This document shows positions 44,461-52,375 of a stretch of 64,000 nucleotides of DNA, in pieces. The stretch's first letter is position 1; each line of letters begins with the position of its first letter. The position numbers and the translations under genes are program-made. A model generated the notes under the pieces. The model made no database searches and had not been told where the DNA came from. It saw only the letters and a program-made list of their open reading frames with translations. This stretch comes from CALBPI01 sp963922335 (GTDB taxonomy: Bacteria; Pseudomonadota; Gammaproteobacteria; Steroidobacterales; Woeseiaceae): contig CAWUIB010000005.1 of assembly GCA_963922335.1 (NCBI GenBank), forward strand, positions 180,370 through 244,369. Direction: 5' to 3'.

Positions 44461-46605
44461 TTACATGAACTTCAGCAGGATGCCGCCGTATTGCACGAAG
44501 AACGGTACAAACACGAGTGACAGAATTGCCGATAGTTTGATCAGAATGTTCAAAGACGGACCAGAGGTATCTTTGAGCGGATCACCGACCGTGTCACCAA
44601 CGACCGCTGCCTTGTGATTGTCGGTGCCTTTGCCGCCAAGGTTGCCAGCTTCGATGTACTTCTTCGCGTTATCCCAGGCGCCACCCGAGTTGGATGCTGA
44701 GATAGCAAGGACGCCGCCCGCAACCAATGAGCCTGCCAGAAGACCGGCGGTTGCCTGAATGCCAAACAAGAAGCCTGTGACCAAAGGTGCGCCCATGATC
44801 AGAATGCCCGGGGCGACCATTTCGCGAACAGCAGCCTGTGTCGAGATTGCAACGCACTGCGCGTAGTCTGGATCGCCAGTGCCTTCCATGATGCCCGGGA
44901 TCTCTTTGAACTGCCGACGCACTTCCTCGATCATTTTGAACGCTGCCGAGCCCACCGACTTCATAGTCATCGCGGTAAACAGTGCCGGCAAAACAGCGCC
45001 GATGAACAGACCACTGAAGACCATCGGATCAAGCAGATTGATTGAGCCGAGCAGGTCGCTTGTTGGATCTTGCTCCTTGAGCAGCAGATCAGCGCGGGTC
45101 AGGAACGCAGCGAACAAGGCCAACGAGGTCAGAATCGCAGCACCGATAGCAAAACCTTTACCGATCGCAGCGGTCGTGTTGCCTGCGGAGTCCAGAACGT
45201 CTGTGCGCTCGCGCACGTGCTCGGGCATACCCGCCATCTCGGCGATGCCACCCGCGTTGTCTGCGACGGGGCCATAAGCATCAATCGTCAGCGCAATAAC
45301 CAAAGTGCCGAGCATACCCAGCGAGGCAATCGCCACACCGTACATGCCAGCCAACATCCACGGGATGTAGATAGCGAGGCCAATGGCGAGGTAAGGACCG
45401 ACCGCACTCTTGTAGCCGAGAGCGAGACCGAAAATAATGTTGGTTGCAGTACCCGTCTGGCAGGACTCAGCGACCTCGCGTACTGGCTTGTACTGATCCG
45501 ACGTGTAGTACTCGGTGAGCAGGCCGACGACAAGGCCGGCAATCAGGCCGGTCAGGAAGCAAAGATAGACACCGAGCGAGGTGTACTCGACACCAGCAAT
45601 GGCGAAGTCTGCCGGGATCAACATCTCGGTTACGAAGTACATGACGATGGCCATGATCACACTGGAGATGATCAGCATCCGCTTCAGTGCCGGTCCAACC
45701 TGCGCTTCCGTGTTAACGCGAATCATCAGAATCGTCAGCAAGCTGACCGGAATACCGATCGCCGAGATCACGATCGGATAGAGCAGGGCGTCTACGTTAC
45801 CAGCGAACGCAATGGCCGAGATGACCATAGCGGCACAGGTGCTTTCTGCGCAGGAGCCAAACAAGTCAGCGCCCATACCTGCGACGTCACCGACGTTATC
45901 ACCCACGTTATCGGCGATAACCGCCGGGTTGCGTGGGTCATCTTCCGGGATACCGGCTTCAACTTTACCGACCAGATCGGCGCCGACGTCAGCGGCCTTG
46001 GTGAAGATGCCACCGCCCACACGAGCGAACAGCGCAATCGCAGAGCCACCCAGACCGAAACCGGCGATCACTTCCATCAGGATGTGCGGCGGCAGATCGG
46101 CCGGAAGCACGTACTTGAGTCCGAGGTAAATGAGCAGCATGCCGAGCGAAGCGAGGCTCACCAGGGCAAAGCCCATGACCGATCCGGAGTGCAGAGCGAT
46201 GTTGAAAGCGCTGGACAACGATTGGTTCGCTGAGACCGTCGTTCTGGCATTACCCGCGGTTGCGATCTTCATGCCGATGAAACCGCTGACGATCGAGATG
46301 ATCGAGCCGAAGATGAATGCAACGGCTGTGTAGAGGCCTTCATTCACGTTTTCGGTGTGGTGATCATCGATCAAAAGCGCGATGACAATGCCGAACACGA
46401 CCATGAAAATGGCCATGAACTTGTATTCCTGCTTGAGGAATGCCATCGCACCGTCGGCAATCGCCGAGTGAATCTTGCGTAGCTTGCTACGCGTATCGGC
46501 ATCTTCCACACCCATATCGACCGCAACGCGGCTGACCGAGCGGGAGTAGTAAAAGGCCACAGCGAGTCCGAAAAGGGACAAGGCCAGAATAATCGCAATT
46601 GACAT
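44461..46605 (-). CDS. hppA: Membrane-bound ion-pumping pyrophosphatase, K+-dependent type
   Basis: A 714-residue inner membrane protein with about 16 helices. It hydrolyses pyrophosphate and pumps H+ or Na+. The active-site run GGGIFTKAADVGADLVGKVE, DDPRNPAVIADNVGDNVGDVAGMGADLFGS and the C-terminal DNAKKYIE, VVGDTVGDPLKDTSGPS are all intact. The GNTTAAIGKGFAIG segment carries Ala where K+-independent enzymes carry Lys (GNTTKA), so this belongs to the K+-dependent group, which includes Na+ and dual Na+/H+ pumps. The ATG at 46605 has GGAG 11 bases upstream; 15 codons further upstream in frame are ignored as they precede the typical MSI start. Confidence 0.93.
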   Translation of the reverse strand: MSIAIILALSLFGLAVAFYYSRSVSRVAVDMGVEDADTRSKLRKIHSAIADGAMAFLKQEYKFMAIFMVVFGIVIALLIDDHHTENVNEGLYTAVAFIFGSIISIVSGFIGMKIATAGNARTTVSANQSLSSAFNIALHSGSVMGFALVSLASLGMLLIYLGLKYVLPADLPPHILMEVIAGFGLGGSAIALFARVGGGIFTKAADVGADLVGKVEAGIPEDDPRNPAVIADNVGDNVGDVAGMGADLFGSCAESTCAAMVISAIAFAGNVDALLYPIVISAIGIPVSLLTILMIRVNTEAQVGPALKRMLIISSVIMAIVMYFVTEMLIPADFAIAGVEYTSLGVYLCFLTGLIAGLVVGLLTEYYTSDQYKPVREVAESCQTGTATNIIFGLALGYKSAVGPYLAIGLAIYIPWMLAGMYGVAIASLGMLGTLVIALTIDAYGPVADNAGGIAEMAGMPEHVRERTDVLDSAGNTTAAIGKGFAIGAAILTSLALFAAFLTRADLLLKEQDPTSDLLGSINLLDPMVFSGLFIGAVLPALFTAMTMKSVGSAAFKMIEEVRRQFKEIPGIMEGTGDPDYAQCVAISTQAAVREMVAPGILIMGAPLVTGFLFGIQATAGLLAGSLVAGGVLAISASNSGGAWDNAKKYIEAGNLGGKGTDNHKAAVVGDTVGDPLKDTSGPSLNILIKLSAILSLVFVPFFVQYGGILLKFM

Positions 46606-46714
46606 GCTGATTGTTACTCCGTGTTTGTCGTCCGGAGTTCGACGCGGCACACAAAGAGGCCGGGCGCTATGGAATGCACCTGAGTCTTAGTAGAACGCGA
46701 TCGAAAGTCCCCCG

Positions 46715-46731
46715 ACAGATTAGTTATCTGT
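46715..46731. promoter_or_regulatory. Inverted repeat upstream of hppA
   Basis: ACAGAT, five bases, ATCTGT: a perfect 6-bp dyad 110 bases before the hppA ATG on the minus strand. It could be an operator. No convincing promoter hexamers surround it, and the rest of 46606-46858 shows nothing that I can name. Confidence 0.35.
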
Positions 46732-46858
46732 TTTGTTGATATTGGAGGGTGGCTAATTTTGTCCCAAAGCCAATCCCCCGAATCGCGCGCGATTGTATCA
46801 TCAAATTGGTTAATCTGGCGGCATTAGTCTATGGCCTGTCGATCGCCCGGGCAGGTGC

Positions 46859-47731
46859 CTATGAACGTGGACCGTCCCATTGGCCAATACCCATAGAGTC
46901 GAGTCCCGCTTTACGCACCGGGTCTGCGGCGTCGTTCAAAGCCTGGAAACCGAAATCGAGGCCGGCGATGGTTCGAATTGGACGCTCGCCTTTCGGAGTG
47001 TCGATCAGGCGCTCGAAGATTTCGACCACGATGTGTGGGTCGGTCGGGGCCTGCTGGTTTTCGAAGAGTTCGGTGACCGTGGTTTGGAAGCCCTTCAGAA
47101 ATTCGCCAACATGCTTGTAGGCGGCGCCGGCCGCCGGCTTGGAACCTTGTTTCATATTGGCGAAGAAGTTGGTGTCGAATGGGCCGGGTTCGACCAGCAC
47201 AACGTCAATGCCGAGCGGGGCTAATTCATAACGCATCGCCTCACTTAGACCTTCAAGCCCCCATTTGCTGGCGTTGTAAACGCCGAAACCGGGGAAGGCT
47301 GCACGGCCTGCTGTAGAGCTGACCTGAATGATCAGACCGTCACCTTGCTCGCGCATGCCCGGCAACACGGCGTTGGCGGCTCGCGCAGTGCCGACGATGT
47401 TGAGGTCGAGCTGAGCCAGGATGTCATCACCATTGAACGTCTCGACCGGCCCACCGAAACCCAGTCCTGCGTTGTTGATCAACACGTCGATGGTCGGCAT
47501 TTCCGCGACGGCACTATTCACGCTCGAGTCGGAGGTCACGTCCATCTCATGCACAGTGATTTTTAGGCCTTGCGTATCAGCAAACTCACGCAGTTCCTGA
47601 GCTTTAGCCGAGTTGCGGCCGTCGACGTCGCGCATCGTTGCGAAGACGTGGTGCCCGCTGCTCGCCAGTGTTCTCGCAGCATCCAGTCCAAAGCCGCTGC
47701 TGCAGCCAGTGATCAGTACGTTCTTCGCCAT
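46859..47731 (-). CDS. Short-chain dehydrogenase/reductase
   Basis: A 290-residue cytosolic SDR. Cofactor motif TGCSSGFG at residues about 8-15, NNAG (LINNAGLGFGG), catalytic Ser in IQVSSTAG, and YNASK (Tyr and Lys of YxxxK) are all present, so it should be an active NAD(P)-dependent oxidoreductase of the classical type. The Asp or Arg after strand 2 reads ATMRDVDGRNS, which favours NADP. The substrate is unknown. The start MAKNVLITG at 47731 has TGGAG seven bases upstream; the longer frame to 47770 has no support. It stands between oppositely directed genes. Confidence 0.9.
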   Translation of the reverse strand: MAKNVLITGCSSGFGLDAARTLASSGHHVFATMRDVDGRNSAKAQELREFADTQGLKITVHEMDVTSDSSVNSAVAEMPTIDVLINNAGLGFGGPVETFNGDDILAQLDLNIVGTARAANAVLPGMREQGDGLIIQVSSTAGRAAFPGFGVYNASKWGLEGLSEAMRYELAPLGIDVVLVEPGPFDTNFFANMKQGSKPAAGAAYKHVGEFLKGFQTTVTELFENQQAPTDPHIVVEIFERLIDTPKGERPIRTIAGLDFGFQALNDAADPVRKAGLDSMGIGQWDGPRS

Positions 47732-47878
47732 GAGGTATCTCCAGTTGCGAGACTCTGTTGTTGGGAACAAATCATACCTCGCCTATGCCAAAAAGGGCTG
47801 GAAAGCAGGTAGGTTGCGGTCAAACAGTCAACTCGCTAGGCTCGACCGATCTAATCAGTCACCGGGGACTGACAGGGA

Positions 47879-48553
47879 ATGCGATTTCCGAAACGGGCGA
47901 GCATTGCGATTTTTGTGGCAGTGCTATCCACGACAACCGCGTCGGCGGATCAATGCGAGAAGCTCGGCGCGACGTATCGCGCTTTGGAGTACTACGCGGC
48001 GGCTTCTCCTGCCCCGGAGTTAATCCTGCCGTTGGCTGACGAGATTGTTGCCGACGCTTTGGAAAAAGGTGACAGCAACGCCGTTGAGGTTGTGTGTTGG
48101 ACGCTTGTTCGGGATCTTTACCGCAATGATCTTCCGTACGAGTCGATGCGTGACTCTCAATGCCCCTCCGAGGTTGCCGACGAAGTGCTTGATGCGTTTG
48201 AGGCCAACCTTGCAATCCAGAACGACCAGAACATCGAAGACTATCTGCCTCTGGTACGCATTCCAGCGAGGTCTCCTCGTGGCGCAAAGAAACGCGGCGT
48301 GAACGGCGCGTTCATTGTCGAGTTCGATATTCTTGAAGACGGCCTCACGCAACCGAAGAGAGTCGTTGCGAGTTCGCACAAAATGTTCAATCGAGAAGCT
48401 ATGCGTACTGCAGGAAAACAAAAGTTTGTGCCGAGGAAAGTCGGTGGCACTCCTGTGCGCGTCGAGGGCGTGTGGATGTTCTTTCGGGTTCAACAACCCG
48501 GTCAGGACGAGTTGATTACTGGCGCTGACGAGTGCGAAACCGAATCGCCGTGA
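47879..48553 (+). CDS. Exported protein with TonB C-terminal-like domain
   Basis: A 224-residue protein. The N-terminus (MRFPKRASIAIFVAVLSTTTASA) looks like a cleavable signal rather than the membrane anchor plus proline-rich spacer of TonB. Residues about 45-115 are helical. Residues about 120-205 match the TonB_C fold: YLPLVRIPARSPRGAKKRGVNGAFIVEFDILEDG, VVASSHKMFNREAMRTAGKQKFVPRKVGGTPV, then GVWMFFRV. TonB_C domains contact receptor TonB boxes. A soluble version may be a periplasmic adaptor rather than an energy transducer. Two pairs of cysteines (DQCEKL, EVVCWT, DSQCPSE, DECETE) could form disulfides. Confidence 0.72.
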   Translation: MRFPKRASIAIFVAVLSTTTASADQCEKLGATYRALEYYAAASPAPELILPLADEIVADALEKGDSNAVEVVCWTLVRDLYRNDLPYESMRDSQCPSEVADEVLDAFEANLAIQNDQNIEDYLPLVRIPARSPRGAKKRGVNGAFIVEFDILEDGLTQPKRVVASSHKMFNREAMRTAGKQKFVPRKVGGTPVRVEGVWMFFRVQQPGQDELITGADECETESP

Positions 48554-48668
48554 GGGCTGTGGCGTCTGGCGGATGCGTGGGAATTGCTACGATCTTGCCG
48601 GTATGGCTAAACCGTTTGACGGGTTGCAGCGTCCAACCCACGACTTAACCCATGTGCGGAGCAAAACA

Positions 48669-49433
48669 ATGATCAACATGCGAGAACAATTCGTACGCAG
48701 CACTGCGGACGCGCCTGCGATATCCGGCGCATTGCTCGTTCTTTTAGGGGGATTCCTGGTGCCTACGGCTTTTGCGGACGACAATTGCCGCGAGAGCCGG
48801 GATATTGCAGAAGAGCTTGAGCTTGAAGGCATCAGCGAGATCTCTATCGATGCTGGCGCAGGAAAACTGATCGTCATCGGTGAACGGGGCCTTACGACCG
48901 CACAGGTTGAAGCCAGAGCCTGCGCTACCGACGAAGATGACCTTGAGGCGTTCTCCCTCAAGACGAGCAAGAGAGGCTCAACTCTGGCGCTTAAAACCAA
49001 GATTCCAAAACCGTCGGCGCGCTTTATGGGTAGTAGCTACGCAAGGCTCGATCTTGAGATTCGAGTGCCTGCCGGCTATCCCGTGAAGATCACCGACACT
49101 AGCGGATCAATGATCATCCGCGGCGTAGCGTCCGTGGAAATTGAGGACGGCTCCGGATCCATTCAAATCATGGATGTTCCGGGTGCGGTCGAGATCACCG
49201 ATGATGGCAGCGGCAGCATTACCGTAATGAACGCTGGCAGTGTGCGCATCGGGGAAGATGGCTCAGGTTCCATTACTGCTACCCAAATCATGAATGACGT
49301 CTACGTTGGTCGTGATGGCTCCGGCAGTATTTCTGCAAAAGATGTGGGTGGCAGTTTCACGGTCGTAAGTGATTCGGGTGGCAGCATTCGGCACCGCAAT
49401 GTCGCCGGCGTAGTGCAAATCGATGATGACTGA
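48669..49433 (+). CDS. Exported SGS-repeat beta-helix protein (DUF4097-like)
   Basis: A 254-residue exported protein. ATG 48669 has GGAG eight bases upstream and is followed by a hydrophobic signal (ISGALLVLLGGFLVPTAFA). The first half of the mature protein is a strand-rich domain (ISEISIDAGAGKLIVIGERGL). From about residue 145 there are at least five turns of about 20 residues, each centred on S-G-S: TSGSMII, DGSGSIQI, DGSGSITV, DGSGSITA, DGSGSISA and SGGSIRH. This is a left- or right-handed beta-helix/adhesin-like pattern related to DUF4097. It probably sits at the surface or in the periplasm; no enzyme motif is visible. Confidence 0.7.
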   Translation: MINMREQFVRSTADAPAISGALLVLLGGFLVPTAFADDNCRESRDIAEELELEGISEISIDAGAGKLIVIGERGLTTAQVEARACATDEDDLEAFSLKTSKRGSTLALKTKIPKPSARFMGSSYARLDLEIRVPAGYPVKITDTSGSMIIRGVASVEIEDGSGSIQIMDVPGAVEITDDGSGSITVMNAGSVRIGEDGSGSITATQIMNDVYVGRDGSGSISAKDVGGSFTVVSDSGGSIRHRNVAGVVQIDDD

Positions 49434-49439
49434 GCAACT

Positions 49440-50072
49440 TTAGGGCGAAATAGGTATCGGCCAGAAGTAGACCAGCGTGGATAATCCTAACCAAGTCGTA
49501 AACATGAGCGGGTAGGGCCACGGCCGATACCAGAGCTTGGCTGCAACCATCGTGGACATTGCAGTACCGCCAAGGGCTATCAGGGCCGCGGCTGCTGAAA
49601 ACTGTCCCGCGCCGGTGAGCGTTGTCTGAATAGCGACGCTCGCCCATTGCGCTGGTAAGAGCGCGAGAAACCAGGTTGGCAGCGCGTCCGGGAGGAGGGC
49701 GGCAATCAGTAGTACTGATGCCTCACCGGCGACAACGAAAAGACCCATCAGCCAAGCTCTGCGCGCCAGGGTTTTGGCAAACAACGCACCCCGGGCGGCG
49801 AAGCTACCGCTGGCAATGATCATCACAAACGCTGTCGCTAGCGGTTGTGGTGGTGCGGGTAGGCCAAGGGCCAGAGCCAACAGCGTCAGGCATACGACGT
49901 TCAGTAACGCCAGAGTCACACCCGAACGGAACTGACCTGTATTCGCGGCCGCGAGTATTCCGACACCCATGAGCCCTAGAGTGAACACCGGGCCGGCCGA
50001 CTCGAGCAGTGCTGATGCATTGTCTCGATTCACGAGTAACGCCAACACGGGAACCGCGATTCCGGTGAGCAC
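49440..50072 (-). CDS. Hypothetical multipass membrane protein, start uncertain
   Basis: From GTG at 50072, 210 residues with about six hydrophobic helices (VPVLALLV, VFTLGLMGVGILAAA, VTLALLNVVCLTLLALALG, ATAFVMIIASG, AWLMGLFVVAGEASVLLIAALL, FSAAAALIALGG) and a tail WYRPWPYPLMFTTWLGLSTLVYFWP. I do not recognise a family. No ribosome site precedes the GTG. The same frame continues upstream for 20 more codons (ending RRPNTRAWLAA, a plausible positive lead into helix 1) without any ATG, GTG or TTG until the TAG stop of the preceding lipoprotein gene. Read-through or a non-canonical start is possible. Confidence 0.55.
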   Translation of the reverse strand: MLTGIAVPVLALLVNRDNASALLESAGPVFTLGLMGVGILAAANTGQFRSGVTLALLNVVCLTLLALALGLPAPPQPLATAFVMIIASGSFAARGALFAKTLARRAWLMGLFVVAGEASVLLIAALLPDALPTWFLALLPAQWASVAIQTTLTGAGQFSAAAALIALGGTAMSTMVAAKLWYRPWPYPLMFTTWLGLSTLVYFWPIPISP

Positions 50073-50132
50073 CGCCGCTAGCCAAGCGCGGGTGTTCGGC
50101 CTACGTGTTTGGGTTGGTGCAGCGATCTGCGA

Positions 50133-51200
50133 CTAATCCGCGTTACTGCGATACGGTCGCGCTGGCTCCCCGGGCACCGAGACCACGGTTCCATCACGTG
50201 TCAGGTATAGGCTGCGCCCGTTTTCGAACCGCAGCTGCTTCGCTTTGCCACCGATTGTGGCGCTGCTGAAATGCGGGTACGTCAGCCACCTATCGAGGTT
50301 CTTTATTGACTGATTGAGTTCGATGCGTGCCCAGTCCAGCTCAATGGCGTCTGTAAGTTCCTCAAGTGCATGTGAGTACTCTTCGCTAAGGCGTTCATTG
50401 GTCCACAACGCTTCAAGCGCTCTAACATCCTGCATAAAACGCGGGTTGTTTAGCTGGCGGCGAAATTTCGCGAACTGCCTTCTGATGCCCTCGGCATCCT
50501 CTGGGTTCGCTGCGAGCGCTCTAGCTTCTCGAATGTCCAACCGATCGTTTTCTGAATCCCAATCGGGCGCAGCCGCTTCGACCAAGTCGAGTGGCACCTG
50601 TTCACCCAAATAGACGAACGATCGGGAAGGTCCTTTTTTGCAGGTTAATGCTCCTGCGCTACAGGCGTAAAAGCTACGTTGCCTGACATCGAGTCGAAAA
50701 CGGGTCAGATCGTCGGTCAAGCTGGGGTAAGCCCATAAGAACACCACGGATTGCGCCTCATGTTGCCCAGCGAGTTCAGCTGCGGATTTGACGAGTCCGT
50801 CCAGCTCACTTTGTCGCGGCTCGTAGATCTGGGTTGATAGCGGCACAGCTTCGGCGACCTGCCGTGCTAGTAGTCGTCCAGGGGTATCTATTCTGAGTTC
50901 AAGGCCAGCGTGCTCAAGTCGTGACGTCACATTGCTCAACTTGATTCGATTCCATGCAAAGTCAATTGCACTGGCGGCAGTCATGATCCCAACGTCACCA
51001 AGTGTGATGCCAGGCGCTGCATACACGAAAATCGTCGAACCGTAACCATGCAGACCCACAGTCTCCCCAGTGGGGACGGGTACGAGGAGCACCTGCTGAA
51101 CAGACCCACCGTTTTTCCCGAGTGTCGGTTTGTAACCCGCGCAGCCGGAGGTAAACCCAATCAATATTAGTGTAAGGACGCTGAGTTTGCTTGTGGTCAT
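50133..51200 (-). CDS. Hypothetical lipoprotein
   Basis: A 355-residue lipoprotein (MTTSKLSVLTLILIGFTSGC lipobox, then AGYKP). The mature N-terminus has a small-residue, beta-rich part (VQQVLLVPVPTGETVGLHGYGSTIFVYAAPG), then helices (SAIDFAWNRIKLSNVTSRLEHAGLELRIDTPG) and a longer helical region with LWTNERLSEEYSHALEELTDAIELDWARIELNQSIKNLDRW, possibly coiled-coil. No family is recognised. Its TAG stop (50133-50135) lies in the same reading frame as the membrane-protein ORF that follows, so the two are separated by only one codon position of stop. No strong Shine-Dalgarno precedes the ATG. Confidence 0.6.
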   Translation of the reverse strand: MTTSKLSVLTLILIGFTSGCAGYKPTLGKNGGSVQQVLLVPVPTGETVGLHGYGSTIFVYAAPGITLGDVGIMTAASAIDFAWNRIKLSNVTSRLEHAGLELRIDTPGRLLARQVAEAVPLSTQIYEPRQSELDGLVKSAAELAGQHEAQSVVFLWAYPSLTDDLTRFRLDVRQRSFYACSAGALTCKKGPSRSFVYLGEQVPLDLVEAAAPDWDSENDRLDIREARALAANPEDAEGIRRQFAKFRRQLNNPRFMQDVRALEALWTNERLSEEYSHALEELTDAIELDWARIELNQSIKNLDRWLTYPHFSSATIGGKAKQLRFENGRSLYLTRDGTVVSVPGEPARPYRSNAD

Positions 51201-51460
51201 TGGGCGTCGCTCAAAGGAGGCGAAAGTCTAGGTAGGCGCGGGTGATGTAGGTCCGACTGCCGATAAGAACTTTTGCGGCATGTAACCCTTTGATAGATAG
51301 CGTACCGGACAAACCACGGAGCGAAACTACGGACGACGACGTTGAGTGTGAATACGTACTTTGCGGGGATTCCAGGCGAAATTACGAACTTGACGGAACA
51401 CAGTTGTTTAGGTGCGCTCAACTGGCATTTTCGACTGGAGGCCGGGGCAGGGTAGAGAGC

Positions 51461-51730
51461 TCATCGCTTCAACTTGTCGAATAGCTCGATGAGCTCAGAG
51501 ACCTTTTCTCTCTGCACCTTGTCGTCGCCTGAGTCGATTGCTGACTCCACGCACGTTGCTGCGTGCTCCTTGAGGATTTCACTCTCGGCCCTGGCTAATG
51601 CAGCCTTCACAGCCTGCATTTGATGCAAGACGTCGATACAGTATCGGCCTTCCTCGAGCATGCGAATGACACCTCGCACCTGTCCCTCGATTCGGCGCAA
51701 TCGTTTGATTGTCTGTGTGACTTCGTTCAT
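51461..51730 (-). CDS. csoR: Copper-sensing transcriptional repressor CsoR
   Basis: An 89-residue all-helical repressor (MNEVTQTIKRLRRIEGQVRGVIRMLEE, the DUF156/CsoR fold). The Cu(I) ligands Cys31, His56 and Cys60 have the same spacing (25 and 4) as Cys36-His61-Cys65 of Mycobacterium CsoR, which separates it from RcnR and FrmR relatives. Without Cu(I) it should repress by binding the GC dyad just upstream, which also lies in the promoter of the rightward export operon. The GGGGGT of that dyad lies nine bases before its ATG and may double as its ribosome site, so binding could affect its own expression as well. Confidence 0.9.
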   Translation of the reverse strand: MNEVTQTIKRLRRIEGQVRGVIRMLEEGRYCIDVLHQMQAVKAALARAESEILKEHAATCVESAIDSGDDKVQREKVSELIELFDKLKR

Positions 51731-51758
51731 TGACAGATACCCCCTGGGGGTTTAGATT
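51730..51758 (+). promoter_or_regulatory. Copper-operon promoter with CsoR operator in the spacer
   Basis: TTGACA (51730-51735), 17-base spacer, TAGATT (51753-51758): a near-consensus sigma-70 promoter reading rightward. The spacer contains ATACCCCCTGGGGGT; its core ACCCCC-T-GGGGGT (51739-51751) is the classic CsoR palindrome (TACCCC..GGGGTA). A bound repressor would cover both hexamers. Confidence 0.85.
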
Positions 51759-51791
51759 CTAGCGTCGATTCATCGAAGTCGCGACTGTTTC

Positions 51792-52238
51792 ATGCCACGT
51801 TTTCGCTCTGCTATAGCTCAAGTTGCAGCATTCAGCGTTATCGCTGCGCAGCTGCTGTGTGGCTGTGCGTTTGCGAACGTCGCGCATCACGTGCCAACTG
51901 AAGCTCCGTCTATGGACGGGCATCATCAGGGCATTCATGGCGAGATGCCGCCGTGCCACGGTGAGCAAGCGAGCGACTCCGGTAGCGAAAAGCCATCTGA
52001 TCCAGGCGCACACGATTGCGCCCATTGTGAAAACAGTCTTTCGGCATCGAATCCGACTGATCTGGTTGGGTCAATTACCAAACCAACCAAGGATCTCCCC
52101 GAGTTCTCTTTGTCGAGTGATCTGCCCGAGCAGAGCGCATCGGTCGACTGGCGACCTCGAGATACGGGGCCGCCCCCAGATATAGTCAGTATCTGGTTTC
52201 ACACTCTTGTCTCCCAAAAAATACTGCTGCTGATCTAG
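51792..52238 (+). CDS. Exported His/Cys-rich copper-operon protein
   Basis: A 148-residue small exported protein with an N-terminal hydrophobic signal (AAFSVIAAQLLCGCAFA). The first 75 mature residues are rich in possible metal ligands: HHVPTEAPSMDGHHQGIHGEMPPCHGEQ and DCAHCENS, including one CxxC-type pair (CAHC). The C-terminus is hydrophobic (WFHTLVSQKILLLI). It resembles DUF2946-type proteins found at the head of copper-efflux operons, which may carry or sequester metal in the periplasm. It lies about 33 bases after the predicted -10 and 137 bases before cusC, in the same direction. No strong ribosome site is visible. Confidence 0.6.
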   Translation: MPRFRSAIAQVAAFSVIAAQLLCGCAFANVAHHVPTEAPSMDGHHQGIHGEMPPCHGEQASDSGSEKPSDPGAHDCAHCENSLSASNPTDLVGSITKPTKDLPEFSLSSDLPEQSASVDWRPRDTGPPPDIVSIWFHTLVSQKILLLI

Positions 52239-52375
52239 CCACTCGTCTGTGGTGCCGCAACGGCACCCGTTCGCAGCGGTTTCTCGCTGTGTAACCACAA
52301 CGGCTCGATCGGAGACACCAACGGCATTTGCGACCACCGACTCCGATCGCTATTTGGATGATCAGGAGCAATGCA

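Noticed and set aside
45070..46233. A 387-codon open frame on the plus strand
   Set aside because: It is antisense to the well-supported hppA gene, is rich in His/Arg/Asp as expected from a reversed membrane-protein gene, and has no ribosome site.
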